Shown: positions 54,481 through 62,516 of the stretch, in pieces
Layout: the number at the start of each line of letters is the position of its first letter
How positions within the stretch are numbered: the stretch's first letter is position 1
Assembly (NCBI GenBank): GCA_019739225.1
Contig: JAHHDT010000003.1
Location: forward strand, 124,001 to 188,000
From: Aquamicrobium sp.
GTDB taxonomy: Bacteria; Pseudomonadota; Alphaproteobacteria; Rhizobiales; Rhizobiaceae
Direction of reading: 5' to 3'
Length of the DNA: 64,000 bases
Position numbers and translations under genes: made by a program
Notes under the pieces: model-generated
Databases searched by the model: none
Told to the model about the DNA's origin: nothing
Seen by the model: only the letters and a program-made list of their open reading frames with translations

Positions 54481-57156
54481 ATGCAGGATCTGCCGGCAAC
54501 CGAGGTGAGGACCACCTGCCCCTATTGCGGGGTGGGTTGCGGCGTGCTGGCGCGCGTCGCCGCGGACGGCAGCGTCACCGTCCGCGGCGACCCCGACCAT
54601 CCTGCGAATTTCGGCAGGCTTTGCTCGAAAGGCTCGGCGCTGGGCGAGACGATCGGCCTCGAGGGGCGGCTGCTTGCGCCGGAGATCGGCGGGCGTGAGG
54701 CGTCATGGGACGAGGCGCTCGACCTCGTGGCGCACCGTCTGTCGGAAACCATCGAAATGCATGGGCCGGATTCGGTGGCCTTCTACGTGTCCGGGCAATT
54801 GCTGACGGAAGACTATTACGTGGCCAACAAGCTGATGAAGGGTTTCATCGGTTCGGCCAACATCGACACCAATTCACGGCTCTGTATGGCCTCGTCGGTG
54901 GCGGGGCATCGCCGGGCCTTCGGCGAGGACATCGTTCCGGGCACCTATGAAGATCTCGATCAGGCCGACCTGGTGGTGCTGACCGGATCCAACGCGGCCT
55001 GGTGCCATCCGATCCTCTACCAGCGCCTGCTGGCGGCCCGCGAGGCGCGGGGCACGAAGACTGTCGTGATCGATCCTCGACGTACGGCAACCGCCGAGGA
55101 ATGCGACCTGCACCTGGCGGTCGATCCCGGCACGGACGTTCTTCTGTTCAACGGACTGCTGGCCCATCTCGACCGCGCGGGCGTCATCGACCGCCGTTTC
55201 GTCGATATGTCGACTACAGGCTTTGCGGAAGCGCTAGCAATCGCGCGTGCCGATGCCCCTTCGCCCGGCGCGGTGGCAACCGGATGCGGGCTTGCGGAAG
55301 CCGACGTGCGGCTATTCTACGAACTGTTCGCTGCAACGGCGCGCACCGTCACCATCTACAGCCAGGGTGTGAACCAGTCCGCGCACGGCACTGACAAGGT
55401 CAACGCCATCATCAACTGTCACCTTGCATCCGGCCGGATCGGCCGGCCCGGCATGGGGCCGTTCTCGGTCACCGGCCAGCCAAACGCGATGGGGGGGCGC
55501 GAGGTCGGCGGTTTGGCAAACCAACTCGCCGCCCACATGAACTTCGACCGGCCGGAAGACGTCGAGCGCGTCGAACGGTTCTGGAGCGCCCCTGCGATGG
55601 CGCGGCAGGCGGGTCTGAAGGCGGTGGACATGTTCCACGCCGCCGGCGACGGGCGCGTCAAGGCGCTGTGGGTGATGGGCACCAACCCGGCGGTCTCGAT
55701 GCCGGATGCGGCGCGTGTGCGCACCGCGCTCAAATCGTGCGAGTTCGTCGTGGTCTCGGACGTGACCCGCACCGACACGACCCGCTATGCCGACGTGCTG
55801 CTGCCCGCTGCCGCATGGGGCGAGAAAGGCGGCACCGTCACCAATTCCGAGCGACGCATGTCTCGTCAGCGGCCGTTCCTGCCGGTGCCCGGCAACGCGC
55901 GATCGGACTGGCGCATCATCTGCGATGTCGCGCAGCGCATGGGATTCGGCGATGCCTTCCCCTATGACGGACCGGCGGAAATTTTCCGGGAACATGCCCG
56001 GTTGTCGGCGTTCGAGAACCACGGCGACAGGCTTTTCGACATCGGTGCGTTGGCCGAGATTGCCGATGCCGAGTATGAGCATTTCCCGCCTCGCCACTGG
56101 CCACAGGCGAGTGGTGAGCCATGCGCGGAGCGCCTGCTGGTGGACGGCCGGTTCCCGACACCGGATGGAAGAGCGCGCTTTGTTGCCGTTCGTCAGGAGG
56201 GCGTGGCGCTGCCGGTAGATGCGAAGCGTCCCATCGCGCTCAACTCCGGGAGGCTGCGCGACCAGTGGCACACCATGACACGAACCGGCCGGGTTCCCCG
56301 CCTGATGGCGAATGTGCCCGCACCGACACTCGAAGTCGCCCCGCTGGACGCACACCGGCGCGGGCTGAGGGATGGCGATCTCGCTCATATATCGAGTCGC
56401 TACGGTTTCGCCCGCGCGCGCGTCGCCGTCTCGGACAATCAGAAACCGGGTACAGCTTTCCTGCCGATGCACTGGAGCGGCCATTTCGCCGCCAATGCAG
56501 GCGCGGGATCGCTTGCCACGCCGCTGACAGACCCGTTCTCCGGCCAACCGGAACTGAAGAACGTTCCGGTGCGCATCGAGCGCGAAGCCATCGCCTGGGC
56601 GGGCGTACTGATGACGCGTCGCGAATTGCGGCCGACGGGCTTCGTACACTGGACGCGGTATCCGGTTGACGGCGGTTGGGTCTACGAACTGTGCGGCACC
56701 GAAACGCCCGACCAGGGCATCCTGCTGTCGCGCCGCCTGCTGGATGCGTTCCCGCGCGACCAGTTGATGGAATACACCGACCGGCGCGGCCTGACCTATC
56801 GCGCCGCGGCCCTCGATGCAGCCGGCGCGCTTGCCGAAGCGCTTCTGGTGGCACCGCCCGGCCAGCTTCCGCCTCGTGACTGGCTGGTTTCGCTGCTTGG
56901 TTCGCGCGATCCGCTTGCGGCGGCGCAGCGCATGGCGCTTCTGTCCGGACGTTCGCCCGTGCCGATGCCGACGGTCGGCCGTATCGTCTGCTCCTGCTTC
57001 AATGTCGGCGAACATCAGATAGCGGCGGCAGCCGCACGTGGGGCCGTTTCCGTCGAGGAAATCGGTCGGCAGCTCCGCGCCGGCACCAATTGCGGCTCGT
57101 GTCGCTCCGAAATCAGGAAACTGCTGAATGAATATCGTCTCCAGGCAGCCGAGTGA
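54481..57156 (+). CDS. nasA: Assimilatory nitrate reductase catalytic subunit
   Basis: An 891-residue cytoplasmic molybdopterin enzyme with no signal peptide. N-terminal 4Fe-4S motif CPYCGVGCGVL...LCSKG, Mo-region LCMASSVAGH, dinucleotide-binding blocks (FSVTGQPNAMGGREVGGLANQL) and a C-terminal BFD-like [2Fe-2S] domain (VCSCFNVGEHQIAAAAARG...TNCGSCRSEIRKLL). It reduces nitrate to nitrite for assimilation. Called nasC in some species. It overlaps cysG by 29 bases. Confidence 0.95.
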   Translation: MQDLPATEVRTTCPYCGVGCGVLARVAADGSVTVRGDPDHPANFGRLCSKGSALGETIGLEGRLLAPEIGGREASWDEALDLVAHRLSETIEMHGPDSVAFYVSGQLLTEDYYVANKLMKGFIGSANIDTNSRLCMASSVAGHRRAFGEDIVPGTYEDLDQADLVVLTGSNAAWCHPILYQRLLAAREARGTKTVVIDPRRTATAEECDLHLAVDPGTDVLLFNGLLAHLDRAGVIDRRFVDMSTTGFAEALAIARADAPSPGAVATGCGLAEADVRLFYELFAATARTVTIYSQGVNQSAHGTDKVNAIINCHLASGRIGRPGMGPFSVTGQPNAMGGREVGGLANQLAAHMNFDRPEDVERVERFWSAPAMARQAGLKAVDMFHAAGDGRVKALWVMGTNPAVSMPDAARVRTALKSCEFVVVSDVTRTDTTRYADVLLPAAAWGEKGGTVTNSERRMSRQRPFLPVPGNARSDWRIICDVAQRMGFGDAFPYDGPAEIFREHARLSAFENHGDRLFDIGALAEIADAEYEHFPPRHWPQASGEPCAERLLVDGRFPTPDGRARFVAVRQEGVALPVDAKRPIALNSGRLRDQWHTMTRTGRVPRLMANVPAPTLEVAPLDAHRRGLRDGDLAHISSRYGFARARVAVSDNQKPGTAFLPMHWSGHFAANAGAGSLATPLTDPFSGQPELKNVPVRIEREAIAWAGVLMTRRELRPTGFVHWTRYPVDGGWVYELCGTETPDQGILLSRRLLDAFPRDQLMEYTDRRGLTYRAAALDAAGALAEALLVAPPGQLPPRDWLVSLLGSRDPLAAAQRMALLSGRSPVPMPTVGRIVCSCFNVGEHQIAAAAARGAVSVEEIGRQLRAGTNCGSCRSEIRKLLNEYRLQAAE

Positions 57157-58633
57157 TCCGCCGCCGCGCATAGCAGCGCTGAGCGTTCTTCCCGTCTTCC
57201 TCGATCTGGCCGGCAAGCGGACCGTCGTCGCCGGCGGCAGCGAGGGCGCGGCATGGAAGGTGGAATTGCTGGTGGCGGCAGGCTCCAGGATCGACCTCTA
57301 CGCCGGCGAGCTTTCCGAGAGCATGGGAGAGTTGGTTGCGCGCCATCCGGGCGTACGCCACGTCCCACGATGCTGGCGCGCAGAAGACTTGAATGGGGCG
57401 GCGGTGGCGCTCTGCGACGCAGAAGATGAAGAAGAGGCGGCCGCCTTCGAGCGCGCCGCGCGTGCTTCGGGCGTTTCATGCAACGTCATCGACCGGCCGG
57501 GGTATTGCCACTTTCAGTTTGGAACGATCGTCAACCGGTCGCCGGTCGTGGTCGGCATATCCACGTCGGGCGCAGCACCCGTGCTGGGACAGGCGATCCG
57601 GCGACGCATCGAGACACTGCTTCCGCCCACACTCGCTGGGTGGGCGGGGCTGGCTCGGGATTGGCGCGGCCGTGTCGCCGAGGCGCTGCCGGTTGGGTCG
57701 GCAAGGCGCAGGTTCTGGGAGCGCTTCGTCGACCGTGCGTTCGGGCCAGCCGCGGATGAATCCAGCGAAGCCTCCCTCCTTGGCGGACTGCAAGACATCG
57801 AGTGCCGCGGCCACGTCACCTTCGTCGGGGCAGGCCCCGGAGATGCAGAGCTCATCACGCTCAAGGCGATTCGCGCCCTGCAGGCGGCGGACGTCATCCT
57901 GTTCGACGATCTCGTATCGGATGAGGTGCTGGAACTGTTCCGGCGCGAGGCCAAGCGCATTCTCGTGGGCAAGCGGGCGGGGCGTGCAAGTTGCAAGCAG
58001 CACGAGATCAACGACCTGATGGTGAAGCTCGCCAAGGCCGGGCGCCAGGTGGTGCGTCTCAAGTCGGGCGATCCGATGATCTTCGGGCGGGCGGGTGAGG
58101 AGATCGCTGAACTGGAAGAGCATGGCATTGGTTATGACGTTGTGCCGGGGATAACTGCCGGGCTCGCCATGGCGGCCACACTTGGCGTTTCCCTCACGCA
58201 CCGTGACAAGGCGCGATCGGTTCGTTTCATCACTGGGCATTCACAGCATGGCGGCCTACCCGATGATATCGATTGGATGGCGATAGCCGACCCCTCGACC
58301 ACGACGATCTTCTATATGGGCGGACGGACAGCTTCCTCGATCGCTTCGTTATTGATCTCTCATGGCATGCCGCCAGAAACGCCGGTTGTCATTGCGGCCG
58401 ACATTGGGCGGATTGGTGAGACCAAACTGTGTTGCGATCTGGCGGATCTGTCAAAGGGGATGAACACCCTCCTCAACGGACGTCCGGTGGTGATCGGAAT
58501 CGGTTCCGTGTTCGCCGAGAGAAGAGCGGACCCAGCCACCGTCGTGGCCGCGGGGTCATCTTGGACGGAAGAGTTCGGGGACCCTTGCCCGCGAGCCTCA
58601 TTTGGGCGGCGTGCAATGTCACAAACCGTGTGA
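57128..58633 (+). CDS. cysG: Sirohaem synthase CysG
   Basis: A 501-residue fused enzyme. The N-terminal part is the precorrin-2 dehydrogenase/ferrochelatase (LPVFLDLAGKRTVVAGGSEGAAWKVELLVAAG; GTIVNRSPVVVGISTSGAAPVLG). The C-terminal part is uroporphyrinogen-III methyltransferase (VTFVGAGPGDAELITLKAIRALQAADVILFDDLV; RLKSGDPMIFGRAGEEI). It makes sirohaem for NirB. The domain ends near VFAERR. The last 35 residues are extra, and the stop codon lies at the left end of the IS30-type element. Confidence 0.93.
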   Translation: MNIVSRQPSDPPPRIAALSVLPVFLDLAGKRTVVAGGSEGAAWKVELLVAAGSRIDLYAGELSESMGELVARHPGVRHVPRCWRAEDLNGAAVALCDAEDEEEAAAFERAARASGVSCNVIDRPGYCHFQFGTIVNRSPVVVGISTSGAAPVLGQAIRRRIETLLPPTLAGWAGLARDWRGRVAEALPVGSARRRFWERFVDRAFGPAADESSEASLLGGLQDIECRGHVTFVGAGPGDAELITLKAIRALQAADVILFDDLVSDEVLELFRREAKRILVGKRAGRASCKQHEINDLMVKLAKAGRQVVRLKSGDPMIFGRAGEEIAELEEHGIGYDVVPGITAGLAMAATLGVSLTHRDKARSVRFITGHSQHGGLPDDIDWMAIADPSTTTIFYMGGRTASSIASLLISHGMPPETPVVIAADIGRIGETKLCCDLADLSKGMNTLLNGRPVVIGIGSVFAERRADPATVVAAGSSWTEEFGDPCPRASFGRRAMSQTV

Positions 58634-59745
58634 GTTCTCGCTGAAGTGCGACTTGCGAGCGCAAGCAACGTAGCCGCTTCATCGATCTGCGGCCATCAGC
58701 TTCTGACGGAACACTTCATCAGGCGTTTTGAAGCCGAGGCATTTGCGCGGCGTCGCGTTGAGATGAACGCACAGCTGGTGAAGAGCGCGGTCATCCACCG
58801 ACAAGGGATCTGTGTCTCTCGAAAGCCATCTGCGAGCGCGTCGGTTGGTATTCTCCACCGTGCCTTTCTGCCAGGGCGATTGTGGGTCGCAGAACCAGGT
58901 CTGCACGCCGAGCCCAGCCTGGAGATAGGACCAGTCTGTGAACTCGGTGCCGCGGTCGAAGGTGATGGAGCGCCGCGCCACATGGGGAAGGGGGCTGAGA
59001 ACATCGATCAAGCCATCCATGATTGACCGTGACTGACGGTCGTTGTTGCGTAGGAACACCGTGAAGCGGCTGACCCGTTCGACCAATGACGTAATGTTGG
59101 CGTTGCCGAACTTCTTGCGGAACTGGATCAGATCGCACTCCCAATGGCCGAGCTGCTTGCGGTCCCGAACCACGTCCGGACGGTGCAGGATGCTTAGTTC
59201 AGGGCTGAACCTACGGCCATGGCGGCGCCTGGCATGTCGCGGCCGGCGTCGGGCGCGACTTTCCGGCAGGTAGCGCCACAGCTTCATCTGCTGACCATCG
59301 TGCGAATAGGCAAAGCGGTAGATGGTCTCGTGGCAGACGCGCACGCAGCGGCGTTCATAAGCCAGTCGCCCGGCGATCTGTTCCGGCGACCAGCCATGCT
59401 TGATCCGGTCGATGATCGATGCGCGCAGGTGCGGATGGCGAACGAGCTTGCGGTGGCGGCTGCGACGATCCTTGGCCTTGCTGTTTGCGGCAACGCAGAA
59501 ATAGCCGGCCACCTCCGGCATCTCGTTATCCTCGAACCTGTTTCGTGCGATCTCGCGAAAGATCGTCGAGCGATGGCGCCCGAGCTTCTCGGCAATCACG
59601 TCGACGGTGACGCCGGCTTGGCGCCAGCGCTCGATCTTCCTGCGCTCATCCAGATCGATTTGGGAGTAGGTGCGTTTCATGGGTGGTTCCTTGCATGCGA
59701 TAAGCCATTGGTATCGCTACAAAGTCGCACTTCGAATTAGAACCC
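58632..59745 (-). mobile_element. IS30-family insertion sequence
   Basis: About 1.1 kb around one transposase gene. Left end reads GAGTTCT, then GAAGTGCGACTT and AGCG. The right end on the opposite strand reads GGGTTCT, then GAAGTGCGACTT and TAGCG. These imperfect inverted repeats of about 30 bases bound the element. It lies between cysG and a shattered SLC13 gene. Exact ends and any target duplication are uncertain. Confidence 0.8.
58679..59680 (-). CDS. IS30-family transposase
   Basis: A 333-residue transposase. N-terminal HTH (TYSQIDLDERRKIERWRQAGVTVDVIAEKLGRHRSTIFREIARN) and a DDE catalytic core: Asp in GHWECDLIQF, Asp in SITFDRGTEFTDW and Glu in WQKGTVENTNRRARRWL. All three residues are intact, so the element may still move. 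Terminal repeats flank it. Confidence 0.95.
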   Translation of the reverse strand: MKRTYSQIDLDERRKIERWRQAGVTVDVIAEKLGRHRSTIFREIARNRFEDNEMPEVAGYFCVAANSKAKDRRSRHRKLVRHPHLRASIIDRIKHGWSPEQIAGRLAYERRCVRVCHETIYRFAYSHDGQQMKLWRYLPESRARRRPRHARRRHGRRFSPELSILHRPDVVRDRKQLGHWECDLIQFRKKFGNANITSLVERVSRFTVFLRNNDRQSRSIMDGLIDVLSPLPHVARRSITFDRGTEFTDWSYLQAGLGVQTWFCDPQSPWQKGTVENTNRRARRWLSRDTDPLSVDDRALHQLCVHLNATPRKCLGFKTPDEVFRQKLMAADR

Positions 59746-59746
59746 A

Positions 59747-60030
59747 CCCCGTAGTACAGATAGATCGCGTAACATGATGCTAATCCGACGACGATGTTCA
59801 TCGGCAGCCCGATCTTGACGAAGTCGCTGAACCTGTAGTTGCCGGCGCCGTAGACAAGCGTGTGGTCTGATAGCCAATAGGCGTCGCAAAGCTCGCGCTT
59901 GCGCCAAACATGACGGCTACAACGAGCGCCCTTGGCTCGATCCCTATTTGTTGGCAAGCCTGATAACGATGGGCGTGAAGATGACCGCGACTGCATTGTT
60001 CGTCACGCATTCGGTTGACGGTGAGGCAAG
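59747..60030 (-). pseudogene. SLC13-family permease remnant
   Basis: Three minus-strand frames together give the C-terminus of a divalent-anion/Na symporter-type (SLC13/DASS) permease: TNNAVAVIFTPIVI, then IGIEPRALVVAVMFGASASFATPIGYQT, then TLVYGAGNYRFSDFVKIGLPMNIVVGLASCYAIYLYY. At least two frameshifts separate them, and the N-terminal part is missing. The end touches the IS30-type element. Confidence 0.75.
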
Positions 60031-60174
60031 GGCATAGACAATGGATCGCTGCTAGAGAGTGATTTCGCGGCTGCTTGGTGCCGAAAGCATATGCTGGCAG
60101 GAGCGAGCCACGATCCAGCCCACATGAGCTATTCAAGCGCCTTCGATGTCCATGAACAGAATGGCAGGAGGCTA

Positions 60175-60256
60175 TTACCGTTTTCGCAGATATGGTAACA
60201 AATCGTCCGGCGGCTGTAATGCAGGCGTGCTATTACCGTCTTCGCGTAAACGGTAA
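60175..60256. promoter_or_regulatory. Two repeated palindromes upstream of the nucleotidyltransferase gene
   Basis: TTACC-N14-GGTAA at 60175-60198 and TTACCGT-N10-ACGGTAA at 60233-60256, 58 bases apart, share CTATTACCGT and GGTAACAA flanks. The second ends eight bases before the ATG at 60265. They look like twin operators of one regulator. Confidence 0.6.
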
Positions 60257-60639
60257 CAACGCACATGCAGCACATCTCTCACAGCTACCAAACCATCTAC
60301 TCGGAACTGGCGCAGCGCGCATTGGATGGTGCTTTCACCTCTGAGTTCAGCGCTGACGGCCGCTTCATCACCGCTGCGGTCAAGGGCCGTCGCTACTGGT
60401 ATTTCGACATGCCTGACGGGCAGGGGGGAAAGAAGCGAACCTATGTCGGTCCTATCGATGATCCTGAGGTCACCAAACGGGTGGACAACTTCAAGGACCT
60501 GAAAAGCGACATCCAAGAACGCAGGAAACTGGTCTCTACGCTCGTTCGTCAAGCATATTTGCCACGACCTGAACGAGGCGTCGGCGAGATTGTCCAAGCG
60601 TTGGCCGATGCAGGCTTCTTTCGGCTTCGTGGTGTTTTA

Positions 60640-61478
60640 GGGCCCGGACTCATAACCAGTAACTGACGGTTGCCGCTATGCAGATGGCGGCCAGGAAGGT
60701 CGTGGCAAGCCTGTCATAGCGGGTGGCAATGCGCCGGAAGTCCTTGAGGCGGCAGAACATGCGCTCGATGGCATTGCGATCGCGGTAGAGATAGGGCGAG
60801 AAGCAATTCTTCCACTTCCGGTTTACCTTCGGCGGTATGTTGGCAAAGGCGCCGCGCTCCTTGACCTGACGACGGATGGCGTCGCTGTCATAGCCTTTGT
60901 CAGCGTTCAGCAGGGATGTCGGCGGCATCCGCTCGATGAGCACTTCGCCGGCCTTGCAGTCGGCGATATGGCCTCCGGTCAGGAGGAAGGCAACAGGTCT
61001 GCAAAGTTCATCGGTCAGGGCATGGATCTTGGTGGTGCGACCGCCGCGCGATCTGCCGATCGCCTGGTTGAGTTCCCCTTTTTTCCTCCCGCCGCACTGC
61101 GATGGGCTAGCACGGCAGAGGAATCGATGAGCAGCTGAGCAGGTGGTCCGCCGGCATTGGCCAGGGCGTGGAATATGGAGCTCCATATGCCTTTGGCCGC
61201 CCAGCGCTGGAAGCGGTTGTAGAGCGTCTTCCTCGGACCGTAGACAGAGGGTGCGTCAACCCAGCGCCCTCCGCTCTTGATGACATGGATGATGCCGCTG
61301 ATCACCCGCCGGTCATCCACGCGCGGCTTGCCACGGGTGTCGGTGGGAAGGTGCGGTCTCAGCTTCGCGAACTGCTCGTCGGTCAGCCAGAAATGATCCC
61401 GATTCATCACTGTCCTCCTTTCGGAGGCCGTGAATCATATCAGGCCGCGTGACGGAACCCCTTTATGGGTCCGGACCC
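60640..61478 (-). mobile_element. IS5-family (IS427 group) insertion sequence
   Basis: An 839-bp element with inverted repeats GGGCCCGGACTCATAA (left) and GGGTCCGGACCCATAA (right, opposite strand). It is flanked by a direct TA duplication (60638-60639 and 61479-61480), the target typical of the IS427 group. It carries a two-frame transposase and interrupts the nucleotidyltransferase gene. Confidence 0.92.
60650..61410 (-). CDS. IS5-family transposase in two overlapping frames
   Basis: Frame A (61410 to about 61080) encodes MMNRDHFWLTDEQFAKLRPHLPTDTRGKPRVDDRRVISGIIHV to AAGGKKG. Frame B (ending 60650) continues from ELNQAIGRSRGGRTTKIHALTD to the C-terminus RDRNAIERMFCRLKDFRRIATRYDR with the YREK-like region. 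The switch occurs at A6G4 (61077-61086 on the plus strand as CCCC then TTTTTT), a slippery run used by IS427 members for programmed frameshifting. It may thus be active. Confidence 0.88.
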
Positions 61479-62221
61479 TAGTTGGGACCGTTGCGTTCCA
61501 ATGTTATCTGCCGGTTCTGGGGGTCCGTCTGCCCCGCACCGCCATGGTTACCGCCGATGCGGATTTTGCCCAATTCCATTCGATCTCGGTTGCTGTCGAA
61601 GATCAAACGCCGCCGGTGCTCGAAACGCTGAAGCAGGTGGATCCAACCTTTCGAGAGATACCGCACCAGAACGCCGGTCGCTTCACAACGCAGTATACGT
61701 CCCGCGCCGGATACAAGGTGGAATTTCTGACGCCGAATACAGGATCGGATGAATATGGCGGACGTCCTGCTCCAATGCCTTCACTTGGAGGCGCGTCGGC
61801 GCAACCGCTGCGATTTCTGGATTTCCTGATATACAACCCTATCCGTGCCGTTCTGCTGCACGGGGCAGGGGTTCCGGTGAACCTGCCCGCGCCTGAACGA
61901 TACGCAATTCACAAGTTGATAGTCGCAAGCCGGCGCCGGACAGAAGGCGATGGCACGGCAAAAAGCCGCAAAGATCTTGCACAGGCTGCAACGATCATGG
62001 AGGTCATGATTGCCCAGCATCAGGCGGAGGACCTGGCCGAGGTTTTCATCGAGGCCTGGGAGCGCGGGCCCGCTTGGCGCGAAGCGATCCGCAAGAGTTT
62101 ATATCAGATCGAAGACGACGCCAGAAGGCAGATCTACGCGGGTCTGTCGCACGGCATTCGGAATCTCGAAATCGATCCTGCTGATCTCGGACTCGACAAA
62201 ATATTGGAGAATGGCGAATAG

Positions 62222-62516
62222 CTGAGCAACCGGCGATCGCAGCGACCGACCGGAAACTCAATTCCGCATTCCTCTAATTTCATTTCAACAAACCATCGCC
62301 GACGGCAGGGGGCTCTCGGATTACCTCGCTACGCTGATTTCTTCGGCCACAGGACCAACATCTCAATTGCGATCGGAAGGGCCTCATTAACGTTGACTTC
62401 CGGCGGTACGGAAGGTGATTGACAACGATTACCAAAACAGAAGAAGATCATATCGACACTATACTTTTCCACCAGCGTAATAACGAGACGAGTGCCGCGG
62501 GGGCGGAGAGGTTCTC
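62222..62516. other. Intergenic region before the terminal gene
   Basis: About 295 bases with no supported gene. A purine-rich GGAGAGG near its right end is the likely ribosome-binding site of the terminal gene. No clear promoter or terminator. Confidence 0.4.

Larger units (their letters stand above)
60265..62221 (+). pseudogene. GSU2403-family nucleotidyltransferase, split by an IS
   Basis: The first 125 codons (60265-60639: MQHISHSYQTIYSELAQRAL... to FFRLRGVL) and codons from 61481 (VGTVAFQCYLPVLGVRLP... to LDKILENGE) join in frame once the IS at 60640-61478 and one TA copy are removed, giving about 371 residues. The downstream half holds DADFAQFHSISVAVED, FLDFLIYNPIRAVLLHGAGV and PAPERYAIHKLIVASRR of the nucleotidyltransferase-fold family. 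The family is uncharacterised. Both halves look fresh, with no other damage. Confidence 0.85.
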
